DNA of 64,000 nt, taken from the NCBI GenBank assembly GCA_937944145.1, contig CALDZK010000007.1, positions 1-64,000 on the forward strand, written 5' to 3'. The position numbers and the translations under genes were made by a program. How positions within the stretch are numbered: position 1 is the first letter of the stretch; every line of letters begins with the position of its first letter. This DNA is from an uncultured Candidatus Altimarinota bacterium (GTDB lineage: Bacteria; Patescibacteriota; Gracilibacteria; BD1-5; UBA6164). The notes under the pieces were generated by a model, which saw only the letters and a program-made list of their open reading frames with translations, was not told the DNA's origin and did not search any database. Below are positions 44,142 through 52,882 of the stretch, piece after piece.

Positions 44142-45007
44142 AAATAGAATTGAAAATTATTATTCCTTCATAATCAATTTGGTATATTGATTTTTGATAA
44201 TTGATTCTCAGTATTTGAATATAGGTACCTATCAGAGCATAAAGCTGTCATGTCATTCATGGGTTTGATCATATCTTCTTCTACAGATAATATTTTACCG
44301 TTTAATTCTCGCACATGATGATCTTGAGATATAAAAATTCATATTTTACTGGTAATTGGGAAAAATATTTCATTTCACTTATTTCATTTAGGGAATATAG
44401 AAACTGGATTATCCGATGTAATAAAATTCATATCTCAAGATATGTATAAAAAATAATGTGAGGATTCTAACATAAACCTTAATAAATTTTGACTCCTATG
44501 TAGTCAAACTCATAACACAAAATTATTATTAAATATTTCTAATCCGGATTGAGTCCTCTTGATTCACATTTTATGTAAGTCAAAATCTGTTTTACTAGTT
44601 ATTGAATCACTAAATCCTCCTCCTATTAATTCATCCTTTATAGATTGAATCCTAATATCAGATCTATGACTCATAGAGGAAATAAAACCATATAAATAAC
44701 TGTAATCTTCAGTATTTGGTTGATTAAATACTTCTATATTTTTTACTACATTTGTAATCCAAATATCTTGATTCTCTCAGTAAGAAGTTTCCAAAATATC
44801 ACTAGGGTATCATTCAGGAGAATACAAAGTATTAATATTCTTTTTTACAATACCACATTTATCAATACAAACTTTTCTAGATATTCTATTTTTTCTATCA
44901 AACTGAAATATATTACTTTTTCTATAGTTTCTAGAATCTAACTGTTCTACAAATCACTTCAAATAAGAACAAGGTACAGTATGATGGTTTTTCTTTCTTT
45001 GAGTCAT
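44138..45007 (-). CDS. DUF4238-like protein
   Basis: 289 aa. The N-terminal KNHHTVPCSYLKGF fits the HHxVPxxYLxxF start of DUF4238; NFITSDNPVSIFP fits the family's SDNPV motif, with PITSKI and DRYLYSN after it. Function of the family is unknown; it is patchy and often in variable regions. Codon use is more AT-rich than neighbours (many TTA leucines), suggesting recent acquisition. It contains many UGA glycines, so it has been adapted to, or came from, a code-25 genome. It follows the photolyase-related gene by 15 bases. Confidence 0.7.
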
Positions 45008-45022
45008 ATTATTATTTCAAAA

Positions 45023-46612
45023 CTAAAAACTTTTTTTCAACTCCCTCACTTTCGCAACATCAATCTTCTCTAAGTTCTTCACCACAAACTGCTGTCTCCC
45101 CTTTTCAAAAGTTTCTTTATTATCCGAGACAAAGTTCCAGTAGAGGTGGTTATAAGGACAAGCATTTTCAGTGTATTTTTCTTTTGGATCATACTTACAG
45201 TTTTTACAGTAGTCTGACATCTTATTTATGTAATTGGCAGATGCTGCGTACGGTTTTGTCGCGAGTTTTCCTCCATCAGCAAACTGGCTCATCCCCAGGA
45301 CATTGGGAGTTACGACCCACTCAAACGCATCGGTGTAGTACTCAAAAAACCAATGATTGAGTTCGTGTGGGTCGAGATCCGCAAGGAGTGCAAAGTTCCC
45401 GATGATCATCAGTCTCTGGATATGATGTGACATATTTTCTGACTGTACCTGTTTTAGAGTGGTTGATAAGCAGTTCATATCACAGGTCTCTGCATCTTTC
45501 CAAAAATAGCTTGGGAGTTTTCTCCTATGCTCTAAGAAATTTTCTGTGTAGATACTATCTTTGTAGTACTGAAAAAAATGGTACATATATTCTCTCCACC
45601 CGAGTATCTGACGGATAAATCATTCTTTGTTATTCATCGCTGTATCTCTGTTTACTACAGCCTGCACTACTTCACGAGGAGACAAAAGTCCGTAGTTTAT
45701 AGAGCTTGAGAGGAGACTATGATGCACATACGCATCGTCCTGATACATCGCGTCCTCGAGTCTCCCGAAATTATCTAGGTGGTTTTCGAGAAAATACTCT
45801 AAGAGTTTCAGAGCTTCTTGTCTGTTTGTTGGGAACACAAAACCTCACCTCAATTCCTCTCACAAAACCTCACTCTTGAATTCTCTCTCCTCTAAGGAGA
45901 GAGAGGCTACATTTCTTCATTCTGTAGCTCCATCCTCTCCTTGAGGAGAGGAATTAAGGTGAGTTTTTTTATAATACTCTTCTGCTTCTTTCCAGTATGA
46001 ATTCTTCTCTAATCTAAAATTCCAACTTCTCTCATGCTTTCGATCAAACTTTCTATTTTCTTTATCATAGTTCCATTCTCCTCACTCGGGCTTTCCATCA
46101 TCTGTCATGAGTATATTTTCTCTCTTTCTCATGAATCTATAAAAGTACTCCATAACCGGAGGTTTTTTGTACTGCTTTTTAAAATCATCGTGTGAGAGAA
46201 AAAATGACTGAGTATCTGGGATAAATGTAAGAGTGATTCACTCTGTTTTCAGTGTGTTTTGTATTTTTATAAAGTTCTTATAGACATAGTCCTCAACTGG
46301 AGTGACGAGAATAAATTCTGATATATTATGTTTTTTTGCGTATTTTCGTATCCCTGATATAAAGCTCTTTTCTTTATAAAATTCTGCTATTTTTCATTTC
46401 TCTTGCAGAGTATGTATAATCTGTTTTCATCCAGCGTAATCTATGATTTTTGAGTGTATATTAAGACGTAACTCTCTTCATTGAAATCTGATTTTTCCAG
46501 TATTATGAATATAGAGAAAATAAGTATGGTTTGTATATAAATACTCTTCTCTAAGTTGATTGTACGACAACAATTGAGCAGTAGCCAAAATGAAGAAATA
46601 TATAAATATAAT
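45023..46612 (-). CDS. Photolyase-related protein (Fe-S cryptochrome/(6-4) photolyase family, DPRP)
   Basis: 529 aa. N-terminal antenna domain from FFILATAQLLSYNQL; PPVMEYFYRFMRKRENILM and GEWNYDKENRK are family blocks; the FAD domain shows FGRLEDAMYQDDAYVHHSLL, NYGLLSPREVV, GWREYMYHFF, HHIQRLMIIGNFALL, WVVTPNVLGMSQFADGG and Fe-S ligands YCKNCKY plus NACPYNHLYWNF. Between the domains (about residues 217-258) is an insert made of palindromic repeats. No ATG exists between the upstream TAG (46613) and the first beta strand; ATT at 46612 is the most consistent start. Divergent from dps. Confidence 0.85.
45841..45965 (-). repeat. Palindromic elements in frame within the photolyase-related gene
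   Basis: Two hairpins (minus sense): CCTCTCCTCAAGGAGAGG with the tail ATGGAGCTACAGAATGA, and CTCTCTCTCCTTAGAGGAGAGAG, flanked by an inverted pair ACTCACCTTAATTCCTCTC / GAGAGGAATTGAGGTGAGG. Read through as about 42 residues with three UGA glycines, exactly between the antenna and FAD domains. Confidence 0.85.
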
Positions 46613-46786
46613 CTAGCACGAGAAGAATCTTTGTGTAGATAATAATGAGTTAGTTAGAAATATCAATCCAAAGCAAAAACCAAATACATCACATCTACAG
46701 GATAAAAACCCTAGAATTTCATTATACATATACAAAGTTTTAAATATAATGGGTTATATATTTTACATATATTAAAAAATATTTTT

Positions 46787-47254
46787 ATGCAAGAAATAGG
46801 ACTCAATTCATCTGATTCACAAAAAACTGCAGAGATACTTCACAAATATCTTGCGAGTGAAATCGTGCTCAATCTCAAGATTAGAAATTTTCACTGGAAT
46901 ATAGAAGGTATTCATTTTAACGACCTACATAAATTCTTCGAAGAATTATATACTTCTGGTGCAAGTTATGCTGACGAAGTTGCCGAGAGAATACGTACTC
47001 TTGGATATCATACACAGGCAAGTATGAAAGAATACATACAAATAACTATTATTTCTGAAGAAGACAACATCAAAATGCCTTCTCATGAAATGATATCTCA
47101 ACTCTTGAAAGATAACGAAAAAATTATCCAAGAGCTTAGGAAAGATATCGATACCATAGGAGAAACAGGAGACCAAGGGACAGAAGATTTTCTTACTGGA
47201 CTCATTCAAAAACACGAAAAAGACTCTTGGATGCTCAGGAGTTTGCAAGGATAA
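46787..47254 (+). CDS. dps: Dps-family DNA-binding/iron-storage protein
   Basis: 155 aa. LASEIVLNLKIRNFHWNIEG, HKFFEELYTSGASYADEVAERIRTLG and KHEKDSWMLRSLQ are Dps blocks; H and E/D residues of the inter-subunit ferroxidase site (NFHWN, FFEELY, DEVAER) are in place. It protects DNA from oxidative damage by sequestering iron. No in-frame UGA: all nine glycines are GGN. A TATATT-rich region ends close to the ATG. First gene of a dps-unknown-phrB-DUF2256 operon. Confidence 0.95.
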   Translation: MQEIGLNSSDSQKTAEILHKYLASEIVLNLKIRNFHWNIEGIHFNDLHKFFEELYTSGASYADEVAERIRTLGYHTQASMKEYIQITIISEEDNIKMPSHEMISQLLKDNEKIIQELRKDIDTIGETGDQGTEDFLTGLIQKHEKDSWMLRSLQG

Positions 47255-47276
47255 AAACATCAAAAGTCTGGTTTCA

Positions 47277-47654
47277 ATGAATCGTAACATCAACACAAAA
47301 GTACTACTAGAGGGCAACATCATGACAAAAATAAAACTCGAACACATAGACAACCTCAGACAAGGAAAAAAATCTGGATCAAAAATAGGATCCAGGTGAG
47401 TCCCTCATCATCTCTACAAATATGAAGAAGAAAAATACAAAAGAGCACTCAAGTATAGATTCTTAGAAATAACAAACAAAGACCGAGTAAATCTGAGAAA
47501 TATCTGGCAAAAAGTATGTCTCGTAAAATGATGGAAAAATTATGTACTCATGAAAAACTTAGAACAGGCTCATGCAATCATATATCTAAGTGATCTCCCT
47601 CAAATGTCAGGAGATATAAAAAGCATGAAACAAGTAATAAAAGACTATGTATAA
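47277..47654 (+). CDS. Hypothetical basic protein in the dps-phrB operon
   Basis: 125 aa, rich in Lys, mostly helical (KYEEEKYKRALKYRFLEI, LEQAHAIIYL). No family recognised. It contains two UGA glycines. Its stop overlaps the phrB ATG by 8 bases, so it is translated with the photolyase; a nucleic-acid-binding role is possible from charge but unproven. An internal ATG at residue 16 is an alternative start. Confidence 0.6.
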
Positions 47655-49128
47655 GAAATCCATTTTTTGGTTCAGGCAAGACCTCAGAGTCCAGGACAAC
47701 ACTGGACTCTTTGAGGCTGTTCAAAACTCTGAAAGCGTTCTACCTATTTTTATTCTCGATACGAACATAATCGAAAACTTTTGAGGACTCTGAGATAAGA
47801 AGTTCTGATTTATCAGAGAAGCTCTGGAACAAGTATCACAATCCCTCTCTCAACTCTCTCCCAAAGAGAGAGGTGAAACGCAAAATAAAATCATTGTGTT
47901 TCATGGAAAACCTGAGGAAATTATTCCAGAACTCGTAAAAAAGTACGAGATAGAATGCATCTATACCAACACGACCTACGGACACTACGGAAAAGCTCGT
48001 GATGAAAAAGTTGCTAAACTCTCTAAATGCGAGTTTGAATCTCATAAAGATTTTCTGCTTGCTGAACCTCATGAAGTCGAACAAAGAAAGGTTTTTACTC
48101 CCTTTTACAAGCTCTGGCAAAAGTACCTCTACCCCCTCTGTCCTACCGACATCTCCCCCTTATCAAAGGGGAGAAGATTTGAAGAACTAGAAATAACTGA
48201 ATTTAGACAACTCAAAACCGAGGAACAAACGGAAAGCTCAGACTTTATAGAGCTTGAAAAACATCCCTATTTTACTATGGAGTTCGGACAAGAACGTTTT
48301 CAGAGACTTCCCTTCCCTCACTACAACGATATCAGAAATAATCTGGATAAAGATGGGACCTCCAGACTCTCTCCCTATCTGAGATTTGGAGTATTTTCTA
48401 TTAAACAGATTTATAATAAAATCTTACCCCCTCCTAACCTCCTCCTATCAGGGGAGGAACAAAAGAATGCTCCCCCTACTCAGGGGGAGCTGCCCGAAGG
48501 ACTGAGGGGGTTCCCAGAAAAAGGAACACACGAAGAATCATATATTTCTGAACTTGCCTGGAGAGAATTCTGGTGGCAGATATATTATAATTTTCCTGAA
48601 ACCAAAGAAATAGAATTCCAAGAAAAACGTAGGCATATACAGTGGTCACAAGACAATGAAATGTTTGAAAAATGGTGCAGATGAGAAACAGGATATCCAG
48701 TCGTAGACGCTGCCATGAAGCAGCTCAACAAAACCAACTGGATGCACGGAAGAGCCCGCATGATCGTAGCCAGTTTCCTAACTAAAGACATGCATATAGA
48801 CTGGAGACTGGGAGAAGAGTACTTTAAAAAGATGTTACTTGACTACGACGAAGCTGTGAACCTCGGTAACTGGCAATGGGGAGCAAGTGTCGGAGCTGAT
48901 CCAAAGCCCCTTCGTATTTTTAACCCGATTCTTCAAAGTGAAAAATTTGATCCAAAAGCTGTATACATAAAAAAATATCTCCCCGAAGTAGAGTCTGAAC
49001 CACTACATGCAATTCATAACCCTCTCGAGTCTCCTCTCAGTTACTGTGCCCCCGTAGTCGACCATAGAATCGAGACAAAGGTCGCGAGAGAACTCTATAA
49101 AACACCAGACTATGAAGCAACTCCATAG
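47647..49128 (+). CDS. phrB: Class I deoxyribodipyrimidine photolyase / cryptochrome with three repeat inserts
   Basis: 493 aa. The antenna domain starts KSIFWFRQDLRVQDNTGLFE; the FAD domain shows RLSPYLRFGVFSIKQIY, ELAWREFWWQIYYNFPE, GYPVVDAAMKQLNKTNWMHG, RARMIVASFLTKDMHIDWRLGE and NLGNWQWGASVGADP, all core photolyase motifs. It repairs cyclobutane dimers with light. Three in-frame inserts come from palindromic repeats: SLSQLSPKERG (about residue 66-76), YPLCPTDISPLSKGRR (162-177), and LPPPNLLLSGEEQKNAP to GLRGFP (260-289). The FAD-binding residues on both sides are intact. Confidence 0.93.
47843..47873 (+). repeat. Palindromic element in phrB (first)
   Basis: CCTCTCTC...CTCTCCCAAAGAGAGAGG hairpin, read in frame as part of SLSQLSPKERG in the antenna domain. 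Confidence 0.7.
48132..48176 (+). repeat. Palindromic element in phrB (second)
   Basis: CCCCCTC...CTCCCCCTTATCAAAGGGGAG, read in frame as YPLC...SPLSKGRR in the linker between antenna and FAD domains; matches the frame used in the UPF0489 gene (YPLL...SPSKG). Confidence 0.75.
48426..48513 (+). repeat. Palindromic element in phrB (third, longest)
   Basis: Outer arms ACCCCCTC / GAGGGGGTT; inner hairpins CTCCTATCAGGGGAG and GCTCCCCCT / AGGGGGAGC. Contains GGGGAGGAACAAAAGAATGC, nearly identical to the UPF0489 insert. It falls between helices following GVFSIKQIYNKI. Confidence 0.85.
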
Positions 49129-49135
49129 ATGACAG

Positions 49136-49252
49136 ATGCGCGAAGAAAAACTCTGCAAGGTCTGTCAAAAACCTTTTTCAATACGCAAGAAATGGAAAAA
49201 TAATTTTGATGAAGTATTTTACTGTAGTGAAAGATGTAAGCGTAATAAATAA
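49136..49252 (+). CDS. DUF2256 zinc-ribbon mini-protein
   Basis: 38 aa. LCKVCQKPFSIRKKW, then VFYCSERCKRNK: two CxxC-type pairs and the PF-x-RKKW motif define DUF2256. These tiny proteins are commonly encoded next to cryptochrome/photolyase genes, as here (7 bases after phrB). Function unknown; probably zinc-binding. No in-frame UGA. Confidence 0.85.
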   Translation: MREEKLCKVCQKPFSIRKKWKNNFDEVFYCSERCKRNK

Positions 49253-49256
49253 CTTA

Positions 49257-49631
49257 TTATCTCACTGGTCTCATTCACAAACACGTTTCTTGAAGTTTTT
49301 TGACTTCTGACTTAATATTTCCTATATTTTGTGATCAACTGTGATGATGTATATAGGCATTCATCTGATAGAGAATGGTGCCCATGTTTACTCCGTTATT
49401 AATGTTTTGACTATAATACGACTCAGGAACTGCCGTAACGATATCTCTAAGCTCTATAAAATGAGCATCTTCTTCTAGGTGCTGCTGTACAATTATCTTT
49501 CCTAGTTGCTCTATATCATAAGTAGAGTGCTTGGCAAATACCATAAGTAGTTGTTTTGTTTCAGATGACATAGTCATATCATCAATCAAATCGACTATAT
49601 TGTTTTCTTGGTTAGAATTATTTACAGACAT
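49257..49631 (-). CDS. Hypothetical helical protein
   Basis: 124 aa, soluble and acidic, mostly helical (MSSETKQLLMVFAKHSTYDI, IIVQQHLEEDAHFIELRDIV). No family recognised. Two UGA glycines near the C-terminus. Convergent with DUF2256, with 4 bases between the stops. Confidence 0.55.
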
Positions 49632-49709
49632 AATTTATAAGTATATAAAAATATTGCTATATATAATAATATTTTTATAAAATAAGTCAATTTTTGTGAT
49701 ATCTTACAA

Positions 49710-49746
49710 TAAACAGTAGCCTTTAAAAAGACTACTGTTTTAAAAG
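49710..49746 (-). terminator. Terminator after the Excalibur-domain gene
   Basis: AAACAGTAG / CTACTGTTT stem with A/T-rich loop and flanking T-run in minus sense. Confidence 0.65.
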
Positions 49747-49764
49747 TGTGTTGACAATTCTAGA

Positions 49765-50223
49765 CTACGCTCCACTCGGCAGCGCTTCACATACGATTCC
49801 ATCTTTGTCTCTATCGAGACCATAGATATCGAGTTTGAGTGCTCCTTCTATACCAACATTATTTTCTTCTATCTCTGCTGCACATCTGTTGTATGTTGCC
49901 TGAGCATCTGCTTGGGTCGCAAAGTTATCACAGTTTACATCAGCTTTGACACAAGACCCAACAAGACGAACAGTATTTCACTCTCAATCTTTTACTGATT
50001 CTACCCTTGATTCACTGAGACTTTTTGTTTCCCGGAGTTTCTCGAGATCTAGGTCATAATCATACACTTCGAGTCCTACAGCACCGAGCATCAAGATAAT
50101 AAAACCGATCATGAGCCATCTCACTTTTTCAAATACAAATGCAATAATTCCGAGAATAATAATGAGTACTACAAGAAAACCTATCCTATGTTTCTTGCTC
50201 TTTCTCCACCCTTGAAACCCCAT
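49765..50223 (-). CDS. Membrane protein with C-terminal Excalibur (calcium-binding) domain
   Basis: 152 aa. A basic start (MGFQGWRKSKKHR) and two adjacent hydrophobic helices (about 14-50) are followed by a charged linker and a C-terminal Excalibur domain with VNCDNFATQADAQATYNRC and the calcium loop LDRDKDGIVCEAL. This domain binds calcium outside the cell in surface proteins and nucleases. Stop at 49765 is TAG; two UGA codons in the linker are glycine. Confidence 0.85.
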
Positions 50224-50294
50224 AATACATTAATAAGTAAATAAATTACTTCAAAAGTATATATTTTTTAGAGTTTTTGACAAATTCTACCATC

Positions 50295-50402
50295 GTCATT
50301 CCTGCGAAGGCAGGAATCTGCAAGATAGATAAATGTATTTAGATTTGCTGTAGATAAAAAAGGAAATATTATTTTATTGATTCCTGCCTTCGCAGGAATG
50401 AC
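50295..50402. repeat. Dispersed palindromic element with perfect 24-bp inverted ends
   Basis: GTCATTCCTGCGAAGGCAGG followed by AATC at 50295-50318 is exactly repeated in reverse complement at 50379-50402. Each arm is itself an ATTCCTGC-GAAG-GCAGGAAT hairpin. 108 bp in total, between the Excalibur gene and pilD, in a gap that should hold promoters for both. Small MITE-like in structure, with no coding capacity. Confidence 0.9.
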
Positions 50403-50415
50403 ATAACACTACATT

Positions 50416-51393
50416 ATGGATAGCTTCTTCTACATACTCTTGTTTATCTTTGGGACAATGTTTGGGAGCTTTGGCTCTGTTGTGATACACAGGCTCAAAT
50501 CCTGAGAATCAGGTATCTGGACTGGGAGGAGTCATTGCAAAACCTGTGACAGAAATCTCTCTCCCATCGAACTCATTCCTATACTTTCCTGGGTATTTCA
50601 ACTATGAAAATGCAGGTGATGCAATAGCAAAATATCAGCTATATACCCGATACTCGAGATAACTACGAGTCTACTATTTGCTGGAGTTGGGTATTTTTTG
50701 GTTGATCCTAGTCTGATATCTCTGTGATATACTCCCGAAATGATCAAACTCTGATACCTTCTCATCATTGCTTTTTTGACTATCGTATATGTTTTTTATG
50801 ACATACTATATCTCGAAATACCTGAGAGTATTCTGATTATAGCAAATATACTGACTCTGATCGCGCTTGCTGTACTCGACAGGTGATCTCCCTTACTTAT
50901 TTGAAATATCATTCTCTCACTCTGAGTAGTTGGACTCCTCTATACTATTATGCTGAAATGATTCAAAGAAATCTATGATATAGCCTTATTTGCCTTAGCA
51001 TGTGTAGGAGTATATCTATATACTCAAGTATTCTGAGTGTCATATCATGACTCATTTTTGATATCTGGAATTATCTGAGCTCTGGGGATATTTGGATTCT
51101 TTTTTGCTCAAATTGTGGTCTCATGAGGAAAATGGATGGGATGATGAGACCTACGAATAGCAATACTTATGGGGCTCACTCTTGGAGTTACGTTTTCATT
51201 TGCAGGAGTGATGCTCAGTTATTTTGCAGGAAGTATCATCTGAGTAGGACTCATCCTCTGGCAAAAATCTCGCAAATGATGGAAAGAGCAGTTTTCTACT
51301 CAAGTTCCTTTTGGTCCATTTTTGGCTTGTGGGTATTTTGGAGTATTATTTTTTGCAGAGTATATAAATACCCTGATGAAAATCTACTTATAA
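50416..51393 (+). CDS. pilD: Prepilin peptidase / N-methyltransferase PilD
   Basis: 325 aa membrane aspartic protease. N-terminal GTMFGSFGSVVIHRLKSGE, SHCKTCDRNLSPIELIPILS and CRGCNSKIS (the two CxxC pairs of the methyltransferase part); catalytic Asp sites VFYDILYLEIPE and GKWMGGGDLRIAILMG. It cleaves the pilin leaders at 2645 and 9123. It carries 16 in-frame UGA codons, two of them consecutive inside the catalytic GGGD motif. Slightly long for the family because of extra membrane helices in the middle. Confidence 0.93.
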
Positions 51394-51485
51394 AGGAGAG
51401 AATAAAAAAGTCTATAAGTATTTATTTACAAAACTCTTATTTTTCTGTAAACTAAGAGAGAATAGTAGATAAAATACAAACAAAA

Positions 51486-52022
51486 ATGACAAAGAAAAAA
51501 GTCGCTGCGATTCGTGATTTCATCGAAAGTGCAGAAAAATCAGTTAAAAATGCAAAGAAACTCCTCGGAGAACTTCTCCAGGAAGAAAACATAGATCTTA
51601 GTAGCTCTGTAGAACTCGACACAGGTGGTCTCAATAAATACGATAGTGGAGATGCAAAAATCATAGAGTGAGTATTTACCGGTGAAGAAATGCTCGGAGT
51701 CGATGACAACAAGTATCCTATCCCTGTAAACTACTCAAGTAAATCAAAGCTCGTACAGGGAGACAAGATGAAACTCACCATAGAAGGGAGTGGAAAAATG
51801 CTCTACAAGCAAATCCTCCCAATAGAAAGAGAAACAAAAGTAGGACTCCTCACAAAAGATAAGTGAAAATACCAAGTAGTCGCTGATGGAGTAACCTATA
51901 ATGTCCTCACAGCAGCTGTCACTCACTTCAAAGCCGATATCTGAGATTCGATCACGATCCTCATACCAAAAGGAAAATCAGCTACATTTGGAGCGATAGA
52001 AACTGTTATTCCCAAAGCATAA
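51486..52022 (+). CDS. Conserved CPR-type protein of unknown function
   Basis: 178 aa. An N-terminal helical part (AAIRDFIESAEKSVKNAKKL) is followed by a beta-rich domain: IIEGVFTGEEMLGVDDNKYP, VNYSSKSKLVQGDKMKLTI, LYKQILPIERETKVGLL, KYQVVADGVTYNVLTAAVTHFKADIGDSITILIPKG. I have seen this pattern in other CPR genomes, sometimes labelled L7/L12-like, but the assignment is not supported by any ribosomal motif. A terminator follows. Confidence 0.7.
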
Positions 52023-52028
52023 AATCAT

Positions 52029-52060
52029 AAAAAAACTCCCCTACTTAGGAGAGTTTTTTT
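52029..52060. terminator. Shared terminator between 51486 gene and UPF0489 gene
   Basis: AAAAAAACTCCCC / AGGAGAGTTTTTTT, 6 bases after the TAA at 52022; the convergent stop codon (52059) lies at its right edge. Confidence 0.75.
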
Positions 52061-52823
52061 ATGAGAACAAGTCTCTAAATACTCCTAGTGCTCTCTGCTG
52101 ATCTATAAAAAACGGTGAAGTACATACCGTAATCAGATCAGCTTTTTTTGCTATATCGAGTATCACCCTCTTCTTGAGTTCATAGTCTATATAGTCGAGT
52201 CCAGGTGAAAAAAAATCAAGATCGAGGTTAAGTATGATGCTCTTTCCCTTTTCTTTTCATATATGTTCTCCCATCTCATATAACTCAAGACCCCTCTCAC
52301 TACGTATCTGAATTGTCTCTCAGATGAGTCATTCTTTCTCTGCAGGGATTATATAATTCCCTACATTGAGAAAGAAATTCGTATACTCAAACACCTTCTG
52401 TAAATCCTCTGACTCTGGCTTGAGCAAATACTCTCACGGATCACGAGTATCTGCGTGCTCATCTATGTGATAGAGTAAACTATTGTCAGATATGATTCCC
52501 TGACTACGAGTCAGGTACCAAAAGTACAATACATGATTATGGTTATCAACCAGATATAGAGGAGCACCTTTTTGTTCCTGCCCCTTTGAGGGAGAAGTTA
52601 AGAGGGGGTATTGTAATTCATACAGATTCTCTAGTCCATGACAGGTCTGAAGTACACCATCAAAGTCATAGTCCTCAAATGTTATTTCTCTCGTCAGTTG
52701 TATCTCATCAAGAGATGATATTTTCTTTAAACTCGGAACAAATAACTGCTTGGTTTTTCTCTCATTAAAAGAGAAAGTATTATTTCCTACAGGTGGTGTG
52801 ATATAAAAAGATTTCTGATACAT
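52059..52823 (-). CDS. UPF0489 family protein with in-frame repeat insert
   Basis: 254 aa. LYLVDNHNHVLYFWYLTRSQGI, LYHIDEHADTRDP, NVGNYIIPA and IILNLDLDFFSPG are the UPF0489 blocks; the DNHNH, DEHAD and DLDFF residues form an arginase-like metal site. Family members are proposed peptide or ureohydrolase-like enzymes. Just before the first motif, residues about 70-88 (YPLLTSPSKGQEQKGAP) come from a palindromic repeat, as in phrB. Confidence 0.85.
52561..52611 (-). repeat. Palindromic element in the UPF0489 gene
   Basis: Minus sense ACCCCCTCTTAACTTCTCCC followed by TCAAAGGGGCAGGAACAAAA and AGGTGCTCC. Aligns base for base, with few changes, to the third phrB element (ACCCCCTCCTAACCTCCTCC...) and is translated in the same frame (GQEQKGAP versus GEEQKNAP). 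Confidence 0.85.
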
Positions 52824-52882
52824 AAATTTTCTAAAAATACATTTTCCCTATATACTACTACTAAAATACTAAAAATCCAAAA

